Below, in pieces: positions 1 to 7,802 of a stretch of 48,151 nucleotides of DNA. Under the pieces are notes generated by a model that was not told the origin of the DNA, did not search any database, and saw nothing but the letters and a program-made list of their open reading frames with translations. The DNA is from Neobacillus mesonae (GTDB lineage Bacteria > Bacillota > Bacilli > Paenibacillales > Paenibacillaceae). Position 1 is the first letter of the stretch. Every line of letters starts with the position of its first letter. The stretch covers positions 1 to 48,151 of the forward strand of contig JAMBOW010000017.1 of assembly GCA_023715865.1 (NCBI GenBank). The letters run 5' to 3'. Position numbers and translations under genes: made by a program.

Positions 1-110
1 GCGATAGCGGAGGGGTTCCACACGTACCCATCCCGAACACGACCGTTAAGCCCTCCAGCGCCGATGGTACTTGGACCGCAGGGTCCTGGGAGAGTAGGAC
101 GTTGCCAAGC
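1..110 (+). rRNA. rrf: 5S ribosomal RNA, 3' portion (5' end outside window)
   Basis: The first 110 bases carry typical 5S elements: a CCCATCCCGAACACG loop-A/helix III segment, a GGTACTTGGACCGCAGGGTC region and a GGGAGAGTAGGACG 3' domain. A strong terminator follows within 5 bases. The first few bases of the mature RNA appear to be cut off by the window edge. This is the end of an rRNA operon read on the + strand. Confidence 0.93.
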
Positions 111-114
111 AAAG

Positions 115-146
115 AACCACTGTCGATGACGACGGTGGTTTTTTTT
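115..146 (+). terminator. Intrinsic terminator of the rRNA operon
   Basis: An 11-bp stem (AACCAC-T-GTCG, loop ATGA, CGAC-G-GTGGTT, one T-G pair) is followed by a run of T. It sits directly after 5S. Confidence 0.9.
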
Positions 147-325
147 ATTTTACAGCGATAAATTGCAGTAAAACGATGCATTCTATGTAATAGATGTACA
201 AGTTCACTTTAAACTTTATTTTGTTTAATTAATATCTAATTACTGTTTGAGTTGGCGTCTGTCCGCATGTCAGATACACTTGTTTTCTCTGTGCAATACA
301 CTCTTTCACAGTAGGTTACTTTTCC
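147..325. other. Non-coding spacer upstream of the guaB promoter
   Basis: AT-rich spacer between the rrn terminator and the guaB promoter. No ORF with a ribosome site and no clear RNA structure was seen. Confidence 0.6.
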
Positions 326-355
326 TTGACAGCCCAAATGGGCCTTTGCTAAGAT
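326..355 (+). promoter_or_regulatory. SigA-type promoter of guaB
   Basis: TTGACA at 326-331, an 18-base spacer, and TAAGAT at 350-355. Transcription would start near 362, leaving a leader of about 87 bases that ends in the ribosome site AAAGGAGG at 432-439. Confidence 0.75.
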
Positions 356-448
356 GGCAATAATATATTTTCAGAAAACGCTCGAAAGTTCTCAAAAGGG
401 GCTATTTTCGGATCTTTAAGGCTATATAAATAAAGGAGGAACATCCTG

Positions 449-1912
449 GTGTGGGAAGATAAGTTTGGTAAAGAAGGTTTAACGTTTGATGATGTGTTGC
501 TAGTACCTCGTAAATCTGAGGTTCTGCCTAAACAAGTAGATGTGTCGGTTCAACTGAGCGAGAATATTAAGCTTAACATTCCACTGATCAGCGCTGCAAT
601 GGATACAGTTACTGAAGCGCCTTTGGCTATTGCCATCGCAAGAGAAGGTGGTATTGGTATTATCCATAAGAACATGACGGCTGAACAGCAAGCAGAAGAA
701 GTGGACCGTGTTAAACGTTCCGAAAGCGGCGTAATCACAAATCCTTTTTCTTTGACAAAAGATCATTTGGTTTCCGATGCTGAAAGCGTAATGGCTAAAT
801 TCCGCATTTCCGGTGTGCCTATCGTTGATGAGCAGCAAAAACTTGTTGGTATTCTGACAAACCGCGATTTGCGTTTCATTCACGATTACAGCATTAAAAT
901 TTCGGATGTAATGACAAGCGAGAATTTGGTTACTGCACCGGTTGGTACAACTTTGGAACAAGCTGAAGAGATCCTGCAAAAACATAAAATCGAAAAGCTT
1001 CCTCTTGTTGATGATACAAATACCCTTAAAGGTCTTATTACAATTAAAGATATTGAAAAGGCTATTCAATTTCCAAATGCGGCTAAAGATGCTCAAGGCC
1101 GTCTGGTCGTGGGAGCAGCAGTTGGTATTTCTCAAGATTTGTACGAGCGTACAGAGGCTCTGGTCAAAGCAGGAGTTGATTTGATTTCAATTGATTCTGC
1201 TCATGGACATAGTAAAAATATTATTGAAGCTGTACGCAAGCTGCGCAGTCTTTATCCGGAGCTCACCATTATCGCGGGTAACGTTGCAACTGGTGAAGCG
1301 ACTCGCGATCTGATCGAAGCAGGAGCTTCTGTAGTTAAAGTAGGTATTGGTCCTGGTTCAATCTGTACGACCCGCGTCGTTGCAGGAATTGGCGTACCTC
1401 AAGTAACAGCTATCTATGACTGTGCGAGTGTGGCACGTGAATACAATATTCCAATCATTGCAGATGGAGGTATTAAGTACTCCGGAGAGATTACAAAGGC
1501 ACTTGCAGGCGGCGCACACGCAGTTATGCTCGGAAGCTTGTTTGCAGGTACTGAAGAAAGTCCTGGTGAGTTTGAAATTTACCAAGGCCGCCGCTTTAAA
1601 GGATACCGTGGTATGGGTTCCATAAGCGCGATGAAAAAAGGTAGTGCAGACCGTTACTTCCAAGATAACGACCAGAACAAGAAGCTTGTTCCTGAAGGTA
1701 TTGAAGGACGAGTTGCTTATAAAGGTCCTTTGAGCGACACGGTTCACCAGCTTATGGGCGGTCTTCGTGCTGGTATGGGTTATTGCGGTACGGAAAATCT
1801 GGATCAACTGCGCAACGATACTCAGTTTATCCGTATCACAAATGCAGGCTTGCGTGAAAGTCATCCGCATGATGTACAAATTACAAAAGAAGCGCCTAAC
1901 TACGCTTTGTAA
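449..1912 (+). CDS. guaB: Inosine-5'-monophosphate dehydrogenase
   Basis: Oxidises IMP to XMP with NAD+, the committed step of GTP synthesis, in the cytoplasm. The 487-residue product has the usual length and N-terminus (LTFDDVLLVP at 11-20). A pair of CBS domains (about residues 95-205) is inserted in the TIM barrel. The catalytic loop is GPGSICTTR with Cys306, followed by the GMGS flap region near residue 390. The GTG start at 449 is set by AAAGGAGG 9 bases upstream; the next residues WEDKFGKEGLTF match family N-termini. The gene stands alone behind its own promoter and ends in a strong terminator. Its place right after an rrn operon is as in Bacillus. Confidence 0.98.
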   Translation: MWEDKFGKEGLTFDDVLLVPRKSEVLPKQVDVSVQLSENIKLNIPLISAAMDTVTEAPLAIAIAREGGIGIIHKNMTAEQQAEEVDRVKRSESGVITNPFSLTKDHLVSDAESVMAKFRISGVPIVDEQQKLVGILTNRDLRFIHDYSIKISDVMTSENLVTAPVGTTLEQAEEILQKHKIEKLPLVDDTNTLKGLITIKDIEKAIQFPNAAKDAQGRLVVGAAVGISQDLYERTEALVKAGVDLISIDSAHGHSKNIIEAVRKLRSLYPELTIIAGNVATGEATRDLIEAGASVVKVGIGPGSICTTRVVAGIGVPQVTAIYDCASVAREYNIPIIADGGIKYSGEITKALAGGAHAVMLGSLFAGTEESPGEFEIYQGRRFKGYRGMGSISAMKKGSADRYFQDNDQNKKLVPEGIEGRVAYKGPLSDTVHQLMGGLRAGMGYCGTENLDQLRNDTQFIRITNAGLRESHPHDVQITKEAPNYAL

Positions 1913-1936
1913 TTTTTAATAGAATATCTTGACAGG

Positions 1937-1976
1937 AGACAGGCAGGGTGAAATTAACCCTGCCTGTCTTTTTTTG
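1937..1976 (+). terminator. Intrinsic terminator of guaB
   Basis: A perfect 13-bp stem (AGACAGGCAGGGT / ACCCTGCCTGTCT) with a 7-base loop is followed by T7. Confidence 0.95.
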
Positions 1977-2198
1977 CACTAGGTCGTGTGTTAAAATGAA
2001 ACAGTGCTTGCTGAGCTGATTTAGTAGCTTTAGAAAGCTGTACAGCATGAATCTACTAACGTACCGCATAATTATAGAGTTTCTCTATAGAGAAGCGTAT
2101 TATATAGATTCCCGCAGAACCGTTTTTAACCCCACATACTTAGAAAAACAATTCTACTAAATTGCATTTATGCTTTATAGAATATTGTTCAAAGAATT
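1977..2198. other. Intergenic spacer upstream of dacA
   Basis: It must carry the dacA promoter, but no -35/-10 pair is convincing. It holds two overlapping small palindromes around 2073-2093 (TATAGAG/CTCTATA and TCTCTATAGAGA) of unknown meaning. Confidence 0.4.
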
Positions 2199-2216
2199 AG
2201 AGGAGGATTTATTCCA

Positions 2217-3641
2217 TTGAAGAAATACAGCCATTCATCCGTTCATTCTGCCAAGAGAAAAAACTCTAAACTGAAGAAGCATCTTGCAACCGTTATGGTA
2301 GCAAATATGCTGACTATGTCAGTCATTCCAGCTGCTGCCTTTGCTGCCGATGCTTCCATTCAGGTAGCTACAGCCGATACCAATACAAGTACAAGCACTA
2401 CAGCGACAACCACAGCAACAGATGCAGCTAAAGTACCTTCCCCGGACACGCTGAACCTTAACGTAAGATCAGCAGTGCTAATTGAGCCAACCACAGGTGA
2501 AATCCTAATGTCCATTAATGCGGATGAAGCATATGCACCTGCAAGTATGACGAAGATGATGACAGAATATATTGTGGCCGACAAAGTCAAAAAAGGAGAA
2601 TTCTCCTGGGATGATGTTGTCACAGTTCATGAAAATGCTGCAAGCAGTATTGGTTCTCGTATTTTCCTCGCTGAGGGTGATCAGCATACTGTAAAGGAAC
2701 TGTATATTGCAATGGCGGTAGGCTCAGCAAATGACGCGACGGTTGCGCTGGCTGAATATGTAGCTGGATCCGAAGAGGAATTTGTTAAGATGATGAATGA
2801 GGAAGCTAAACGGATGGGGCTTACTAAAACCCACTTTATCAACTCTACAGGTCTTGACCGTGCAGATATGCCTGCAAAATATCGTCCATCAGAAGAGGGC
2901 GAAACATTAATGTCTGCAATGGATGCAGCAATCCTTGCTAAATACATCATTACAGATCATCCTGATTTCTCTGAATTTACAGCGATTCAGTCTTACAAGT
3001 TCCGTGATACCGATGCAGAGCCAATGGTCAACTGGAACTGGATGCTGGAATCGAACAAAGATATTACGAACTTTAAGCAGTTTGCTTATGAAGGTTTGGA
3101 CGGATTGAAAACGGGCCATACGCAAAGTGCCGGCAACTGTTTTGCAGGTACAGCTGAACGGGATGGAATGCGCCTAATCAGTGTAGTTATGGGTGCTGAC
3201 AGCAACGCAAGCCGTTTTACAGAAACAAAGAAAGTCCTTGACTACGGCTTTGATAATTTTGAAGTGAAACAGGTAGTCGCTGCTAAAACTGCAGTGGCTG
3301 GTGCAGAAACTGCTCCTGTAGTGAAAGGGAAAGAGACGGAGGCTCCTGTTGTTACAGAGCAGGCTGTTAACTTCCTCGTTCCTAAAGGAACGGAGAATCC
3401 TACCCCTACTTTTGAGACAAGCTTTGAAGGAGAAGGGCTGACAGCTCCTGTAGAGGCAGGGACGAAAGCGGGAACCATTACTTACACCTACAAAATTGAG
3501 GGTATGGCAAGTGAACAAGTGCAAACAGTGAACCTGGTAACCTCAGAAAAGGTTGAGAAAGCAGGCTGGTTCAGCCTAATGTTCCGGGCAATCGGGGACT
3601 TCTTCGGAGACATGTTTGACAGCATCAAAAACTTGTTCTAA
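2217..3641 (+). CDS. dacA: D-alanyl-D-alanine carboxypeptidase (PBP5 type)
   Basis: Penicillin-binding protein that removes the terminal D-Ala from peptidoglycan stem peptides on the outer face of the membrane. The 474-residue product starts with a positively charged N-terminus and a signal peptide ending near VIPAAAFA (about residue 43). A Ser/Thr/Ala-rich stretch follows (about 53-70). The SxxK motif is SMTK (about residue 111), SxN is SAN (about 170) and KTG lies in LKTGHT (about 299). A PBP5-type C-terminal beta domain follows, and the last 20 or so residues form an amphipathic helix (WFSLMFRAIGDFF) of the kind that anchors PBP5 to the membrane. The TTG start at 2217 is supported by AGAGGAGGA at 2199-2207. 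It lies between guaB and pdxST as in Bacillus. Confidence 0.95.
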   Translation: MKKYSHSSVHSAKRKNSKLKKHLATVMVANMLTMSVIPAAAFAADASIQVATADTNTSTSTTATTTATDAAKVPSPDTLNLNVRSAVLIEPTTGEILMSINADEAYAPASMTKMMTEYIVADKVKKGEFSWDDVVTVHENAASSIGSRIFLAEGDQHTVKELYIAMAVGSANDATVALAEYVAGSEEEFVKMMNEEAKRMGLTKTHFINSTGLDRADMPAKYRPSEEGETLMSAMDAAILAKYIITDHPDFSEFTAIQSYKFRDTDAEPMVNWNWMLESNKDITNFKQFAYEGLDGLKTGHTQSAGNCFAGTAERDGMRLISVVMGADSNASRFTETKKVLDYGFDNFEVKQVVAAKTAVAGAETAPVVKGKETEAPVVTEQAVNFLVPKGTENPTPTFETSFEGEGLTAPVEAGTKAGTITYTYKIEGMASEQVQTVNLVTSEKVEKAGWFSLMFRAIGDFFGDMFDSIKNLF

Positions 3642-3811
3642 GTTTACTTGAATGGGACGTAAATCCAGTAAAATAGTTGTATAATAAGGATGCATACGGT
3701 AAAATATCAAGTTAGAATTCTATTTTGTATTTGTTTTTTCAAGCGGAAAAACCTTTATATATAGGAACCGAAATGGAAAAACTGTAGCATAATACGGGGG
3801 GCGTAAAGCAC

Positions 3812-4693
3812 ATGGAAACGGGAACATCTCGAGTTAAAAGAGGTATGGCAGAAATGCAAAAAGGCGGCGTCATTATGGACGTCATGAACGCTGAGCAGGC
3901 AAAGGTAGCAGAAGCGGCAGGTGCAACTGCTGTTATGGCCCTTGAGCGGGTACCATCTGATATCCGTGCAGCCGGCGGTGTAGCTCGCATGGCCGATCCA
4001 ACGATTGTTGAAGAGGTTATGAAAGTTGTATCCATCCCAGTCATGGCTAAGGCTCGTATCGGCCATTATGTGGAAGCTAAAGTGCTGGAATCCTTAGGAG
4101 TGGACTACCTGGATGAAAGTGAAGTTCTAACTCCAGCGGACGAAGTGTTCCACATCGACAAACATGAGTTTACTGTTCCGTTTGTGTGTGGAGCCAAAGA
4201 CCTTGGCGAGGCGCTTCGTCGTATTGGTGAAGGTGCTTCCATGATTCGTACGAAGGGTGAGCCAGGAACAGGGAATATCGTAGAAGCAGTTCGTCATATG
4301 CGTTTTATCAACAGCCAAATCCGTAAGGTACAGAACATGTCCAAGGATGAGCTGTATGCTGAAGCGAAGAACCTTGGCGTGGCTTATGAGCTGTTACTAG
4401 ACGTTCATCAGAATGGCAAGCTCCCCGTTGTTAACTTTGCAGCCGGCGGTGTCGCAACTCCTGCTGATGCTGCTTTGATGATGCATTTAGGTGCAGACGG
4501 CGTATTTGTTGGATCCGGTATTTTCAAATCGGACAACCCTGAGAAATTTGCTCGCGCCATTGTTGAAGCCACTACACATTACACAGATTACAAATTGATC
4601 GCTGAGGTATCCAAAAATTTGGGTACACCAATGAAAGGGATCGAAATTTCCAAATTGACTGCAGCAGAACGTATGTCCGATCGCGGTTGGTAA
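3812..4693 (+). CDS. pdxS: Pyridoxal 5'-phosphate synthase, synthase subunit PdxS
   Basis: Condenses ribose 5-phosphate, glyceraldehyde 3-phosphate and ammonia to PLP in the deoxyxylulose-independent pathway. The 293-residue product is full length and near-identical in pattern to the family: Asp23 in IMDVMN, the two swinging-arm lysines Lys80 (PVMAKARIGH) and Lys148 (IRTKGEPG), and the C-terminal GVFVGSGIF phosphate-binding segment. The ATG start at 3812 has a G-rich ribosome site (GGGGGGCG) ending 9 bases upstream. It forms an operon with pdxT 18 bases downstream. PdxS forms a dodecamer that takes ammonia from PdxT. Confidence 0.98.
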   Translation: METGTSRVKRGMAEMQKGGVIMDVMNAEQAKVAEAAGATAVMALERVPSDIRAAGGVARMADPTIVEEVMKVVSIPVMAKARIGHYVEAKVLESLGVDYLDESEVLTPADEVFHIDKHEFTVPFVCGAKDLGEALRRIGEGASMIRTKGEPGTGNIVEAVRHMRFINSQIRKVQNMSKDELYAEAKNLGVAYELLLDVHQNGKLPVVNFAAGGVATPADAALMMHLGADGVFVGSGIFKSDNPEKFARAIVEATTHYTDYKLIAEVSKNLGTPMKGIEISKLTAAERMSDRGW

Positions 4694-4711
4694 GAGAGAA
4701 GGGAATTTGTT

Positions 4712-5296
4712 TTGAAAATCGGAGTATTGGCACTACAGGGTGCAGTAGCAGAACACATCCGCAGTATTGAACTAGCAGGCAGCGAAGGTATCGCTATCAA
4801 GAAAGTGGAGCAATTAAGCGAGATAGATGGTCTGATTATTCCTGGAGGCGAGAGCACCACCATAGGTAAACTGATGCGTAAGTACGGATTTATAGACGCC
4901 ATCAGGCAGTTTTCCGAAGCAGGTAAGCCTATATTCGGTACATGTGCAGGGCTAATTGTTCTGTCACAGCGGATTGCCGGAGGTGAAGAATCGCATCTTG
5001 GTCTCATGGATATGACGGTTTCGCGTAATGCCTTTGGCCGTCAGCGTGAGAGTTTTGAAACAGATCTCCAAATTTTCGGAATCGACGAACCTGTGCGTGC
5101 GGTTTTTATCCGCGCTCCGCTTATTCAGTCATTAGGCGAAGGGGTCGAAGTTCTTTCTACTTACCAAGATGAAATCGTAACTGCCCGTCAAGGACATCTG
5201 TTAGCGTCCTCTTTCCATCCGGAGCTTACTGATGATTATCGTTTGCATCAGTACTTTGTGGAAATGGTAGAGAGCAGCTTGCAATCCTTGAAATAA
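4712..5296 (+). CDS. pdxT: Pyridoxal 5'-phosphate synthase, glutaminase subunit PdxT
   Basis: Class I amidotransferase that hydrolyses glutamine and channels ammonia to PdxS. The 194-residue product shows the catalytic triad: Cys78 in FGTCAGL, His169 and Glu171 in SFHPEL. The PGGEST oxyanion segment is at about 44-49. The start is TTG at 4712, just after an AGAGAAGGGAA ribosome site that overlaps the 18-base gap after pdxS. A long hairpin with a T-rich tail follows before serS. Confidence 0.97.
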   Translation: MKIGVLALQGAVAEHIRSIELAGSEGIAIKKVEQLSEIDGLIIPGGESTTIGKLMRKYGFIDAIRQFSEAGKPIFGTCAGLIVLSQRIAGGEESHLGLMDMTVSRNAFGRQRESFETDLQIFGIDEPVRAVFIRAPLIQSLGEGVEVLSTYQDEIVTARQGHLLASSFHPELTDDYRLHQYFVEMVESSLQSLK

Positions 5297-5313
5297 GTGT
5301 ACTTTTAAACGAT

Positions 5314-5410
5314 CTTGCCCTGGTAATACGCGGAAATCTTCTCCTGAGAGGCATTTAATAATGCTTGGCTAGGAGAAGCTTTCCTATTTTCAGGTCAAGG
5401 TTGTTTTTTT
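5314..5410 (+). terminator. Long hairpin with T-tract between pdxT and serS (terminator or attenuator)
   Basis: Nested stems are CTTGCCCTG(5314-5322)/CAGGTCAAG(5391-5399) with one mismatch, GGAAA..CTTCTCCT(5332-5345)/AGGAGAAG..TTTCC(5371-5384), and GCATT/AATGC (5351-5364). TTGTTTTTTT follows at 5401-5410. The T-tract touches the serS ribosome site (AGGAGGG at 5411), so readthrough would directly set serS expression. The T-box signature sequences are not present. Confidence 0.6.
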
Positions 5411-5424
5411 AGGAGGGATTATTT

Positions 5425-6708
5425 GTGTTAGATGTTAAAATATTGCGCAATGACTTCAGTCAAGTAGAACAAGCACTTCAGCGCCGGGGTAAATCAACGG
5501 ATCTGATTGCTGACTTCCCTAAACTTGACCTGCGTCGTCGTGAGCTTGTGCAAGAGGTAGAAACATTAAAGAACCGCCGGAACACAGTATCTGGCGAAGT
5601 TGCTAAACGTAAGAAAAATAAAGAGGACGCAGAAGAACTGATTGTGGAAATGCGTGAAGTGTCGGATCGCATTAAGCAAATGGACGAAGAGATTCGTACG
5701 CTTGAAGCGGATATTAATGAACTGACAATGGCAATTCCTAATATTCCGCATGAAAGTGTCCCTGTGGGAGCATCCGAGGAAGACAATGTGGAGATTCGCC
5801 GCTGGTCAGAACCGCGCAGCTTCGAATTTACGCCTAAGGCGCATTGGGATGTAGCAGGGGAGCTCGGAATTCTTGATTTTGAGGCTGCTGCAAAAGTAAC
5901 AGGATCACGCTTCACCTTTTATAAAGGGTTAGGTGCACGTCTCGAACGGGCGCTTATTAACTTTATGATGGATCTTCATAGTAATCATCATGGTTATGAA
6001 GAGATTTTGCCGCCTATGATTGTAAATCAGGACAGCTTGTATGGAACAGGACAGCTGCCGAAATTTGAAGAAGATCTGTTTAAGATCAAGGATACAGAAT
6101 ATTACTTGATTCCAACTGCAGAAGTTCCGGTTACCAATTACCATCGGGAAGAAATTATTCCTGCAGAAGAACTGCCGCAAAAATTTGTAGCCTACAGCTC
6201 TTGCTTCCGTTCAGAAGCAGGATCAGCAGGCCGAGATACACGTGGGTTGATTCGTCAGCATCAATTCAATAAGGTTGAAATGCTGAAGTTCTCTCTGCCT
6301 GAGAATTCCTATGACGAGCTGGAAGAGATGACAAAGAACGCAGAGCGTGTTCTGCAGCTGCTGGAGCTTCCATACCGTGTTTTGGCGCTTTGTACGGCAG
6401 ATATGGGCTTTACCTCGGCGAAGACCTATGACCTTGAAGTATGGCTGCCTGAGAGCGGAATGTACCGTGAGATCTCCTCTTGCTCGAACTGTGAGGATTT
6501 CCAAGCGAGACGGGCTAATATTCGTTTCCGCAGAGAATCTAAATCCAAGCCGGAGTTCTTGCACACACTGAATGGTTCCGGACTTGCTGTAGGCAGAACT
6601 GTAGCAGCTATTCTAGAGAATTACCAGCAAGAAGACGGAAGTGTAGCAATTCCTAAGGTTCTTGTGCCTTATATGGGTGGAGTAGAAAAAATTTCACCAA
6701 AAAATTAA
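5425..6708 (+). CDS. serS: Seryl-tRNA synthetase
   Basis: Class II synthetase charging tRNA-Ser in the cytoplasm. The 427-residue protein has the family N-terminal helical arm (about residues 27-100, coiled coil rich in Glu, Lys and Arg) that grips the long variable arm of tRNA-Ser. The catalytic core includes motif 2 (CFRSEAGSAGRDTRGLIRQHQF, about 256-277) and motif 3 (HTLNGSGLAVGRT, about 380-392). The start is GTG at 5425 with AGGAGGG 7 bases upstream. Its substrate tRNA-Ser(UGA) is encoded 92 bases downstream, under its own promoter. Confidence 0.98.
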   Translation: MLDVKILRNDFSQVEQALQRRGKSTDLIADFPKLDLRRRELVQEVETLKNRRNTVSGEVAKRKKNKEDAEELIVEMREVSDRIKQMDEEIRTLEADINELTMAIPNIPHESVPVGASEEDNVEIRRWSEPRSFEFTPKAHWDVAGELGILDFEAAAKVTGSRFTFYKGLGARLERALINFMMDLHSNHHGYEEILPPMIVNQDSLYGTGQLPKFEEDLFKIKDTEYYLIPTAEVPVTNYHREEIIPAEELPQKFVAYSSCFRSEAGSAGRDTRGLIRQHQFNKVEMLKFSLPENSYDELEEMTKNAERVLQLLELPYRVLALCTADMGFTSAKTYDLEVWLPESGMYREISSCSNCEDFQARRANIRFRRESKSKPEFLHTLNGSGLAVGRTVAAILENYQQEDGSVAIPKVLVPYMGGVEKISPKN

Positions 6709-6715
6709 AAAGCAC

Positions 6716-6744
6716 TTGCATATATGGACTAGCTGTGATAAAAT
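6716..6744 (+). promoter_or_regulatory. Promoter of tRNA-Ser
   Basis: TTGCAT at 6716-6721, a 17-base spacer and TAAAAT at 6739-6744, with an extended -10 TG at 6736-6737. Transcription would begin near 6751, 50 bases before the mature tRNA. Confidence 0.8.
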
Positions 6745-6800
6745 AATTTTTGTTACGCGTTATATAAATGTAAAACGTAATTAAATAATTGTTTTATCCT

Positions 6801-6889
6801 GGAGAGGTACCGAAGCGGTCATAACGGGGCGGTCTTGAAAACCGTTAGGGTGCAAGCCCACGTGGGTTCGAATCCCACCCTCTCCGCCA
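6801..6889 (+). tRNA. tRNA-Ser (anticodon UGA)
   Basis: The acceptor stem is GGAGAGG (6801-6807) / CCTCTCC (6879-6885) with discriminator G and encoded CCA (6887-6889). The anticodon loop CTTGAAA carries TGA at 6836-6838. A long variable arm (type II tRNA) and a GGTTCGAAT T-loop are present. It reads UCA and related serine codons. Confidence 0.97.
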
Positions 6890-6904
6890 TACATAGCATA
6901 TTAC

Positions 6905-6936
6905 AGCCATTCTCTGTTAAGAGAATGGCTTTTTTA
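6905..6936 (+). terminator. Terminator after tRNA-Ser
   Basis: A perfect 10-bp stem AGCCATTCTC / GAGAATGGCT with loop TGTTAA is followed by T6. Confidence 0.92.
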
Positions 6937-6973
6937 TTTACTCAGACATGGATTCACAGTAATGCATAAAAAG

Positions 6974-7006
6974 CCTCCATATTTCGCATTTTATAAGGTG
7001 TGGAGG
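6974..7006 (+). promoter_or_regulatory. Hairpin covering a ribosome binding site
   Basis: CCTCCA at 6974-6979 is complementary to TGGAGG at 7001-7006, which is the ribosome site of the gene at 7017. If it forms, the stem would hide the site, so translational control is possible. Confidence 0.35.
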
Positions 7007-7016
7007 TGCTAATATA

Positions 7017-7358
7017 ATGAGCCAAAATTGGGATATCGATCAAAATCAGCTTGTTCATGCCTGGCAAGAGAGGCTGCCTGTCATTTTAAATGAGGGTGAC
7101 CAAGCGGAGGTGCTTGCAGATGAAGCGAATCAGCAGGCCATTCGCATTCATATTGATACGGCAGGACGTCAATTGTACTCATTTGATTTTAGATGTGCCT
7201 ATGTGGACAATCGAGAAGTCAAGGTAGATCTGGTTGATGTAGAAAAAGACGGGCTTCATGTTGATGAACGCACCGATGTTATACAACAGCTGACTCAAGA
7301 CTATACTCGTCATATCCATGAATGTGCACAAGCCGTTCAGCAAATAACGAACCCTTAG
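7017..7358 (+). CDS. Small protein of unknown function (113 aa)
   Basis: I do not recognise this family. The product is acidic and soluble, with no membrane segment or signal peptide. It begins MSQNWDIDQNQLVHAWQ and has a central run that looks like beta strands (IRIHIDTAGRQLYSFDFRCAY) followed by an acidic stretch and a helical C-terminus with two His residues (TRHIHECAQAVQQ). The ATG at 7017 has TGGAGGTG at 7001-7008. The stop codon overlaps the ribosome site of sspP, so the two genes are probably co-transcribed. That makes a spore-related role conceivable, but this is only context. Confidence 0.75.
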   Translation: MSQNWDIDQNQLVHAWQERLPVILNEGDQAEVLADEANQQAIRIHIDTAGRQLYSFDFRCAYVDNREVKVDLVDVEKDGLHVDERTDVIQQLTQDYTRHIHECAQAVQQITNP

Positions 7359-7367
7359 GAGGAATTC

Positions 7368-7523
7368 ATGATGGGCAAGCCAAAAGCAATCCCTGTTCCC
7401 GAAGCACAGCCTTCTCAAGGGAATAAAGCGAAGCAGCATCACTCAGACGGTCCGGAACCTTTGTCTGGTTCAAAAAAGGTTAAAAACCGCAACCATGTGG
7501 ATCACAATAACCCAGAAGGTTAA
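7368..7523 (+). CDS. sspP: Small acid-soluble spore protein P (SspP)
   Basis: A 51-residue ORF (ATG 7368, stop TAA 7521-7523) with a strong TAGGAGG site at 7356-7362. The product is hydrophilic and Lys/Asn/His-rich. It contains the segment PEPLSGSKKVKNRNH (about residues 30-44), which I recognise as the conserved core of SspP (CotL) of Bacillus, a minor spore-core protein made in the forespore. Only the flanks differ. The first gene of the pair at 7017 overlaps its ribosome site. In Bacillus sspP sits in a sspO-sspP operon, so this neighbourhood differs. I know of no defined catalytic role for the protein. Confidence 0.87.
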   Translation: MMGKPKAIPVPEAQPSQGNKAKQHHSDGPEPLSGSKKVKNRNHVDHNNPEG

Positions 7524-7546
7524 TATCACTAAATGCATTTTTACGT

Positions 7547-7582
7547 AAAGGCCATGCTTTCAAAAGCAAGGTCTTTTTGTTT
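7547..7582 (+). terminator. Terminator after sspP
   Basis: AAAGGCCATGCTTT / AAGCAAGGTCTTT forms an imperfect stem (one mismatch, one wobble) with a T-rich tail GTCTTTTTGTTTTT. Confidence 0.75.
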
Positions 7583-7802
7583 TTCATATTTATGAAAGTC
7601 TAATCCCAGCAATAGAAAATTGAGAAAAACAACAGTTGAAAGCGTTTATAGAAGTGTGTCGAAAAAAGACGAAATTAGCTAAATTATAATTTTATAAATC
7701 TTTAGCACCAAAATTGACCAAAAGTGTTTATACTTACTGAATTATCGTTTATTATGTTATGGTGTCGTTTTTATGGATATGGTATTGAAAGGGGAAAATG
7801 AA

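Noticed and set aside
500..1135. 211-residue frame opposite guaB
   Set aside because: It is a shadow of the guaB coding sequence on the other strand, with no ribosome site and no recognisable domain.
5297..5424. T-box leader of serS
   Set aside because: No T-box bulge sequence (GGTGG-ACCGCG) or specifier-loop pattern could be found; only a terminator-like hairpin.
7630..7680. ECF-sigma-like promoter (TGAAAG then CGAA) upstream of the lipoprotein gene
   Set aside because: Only partial matches to the -35 and -10, spacing one base off; too weak to call.
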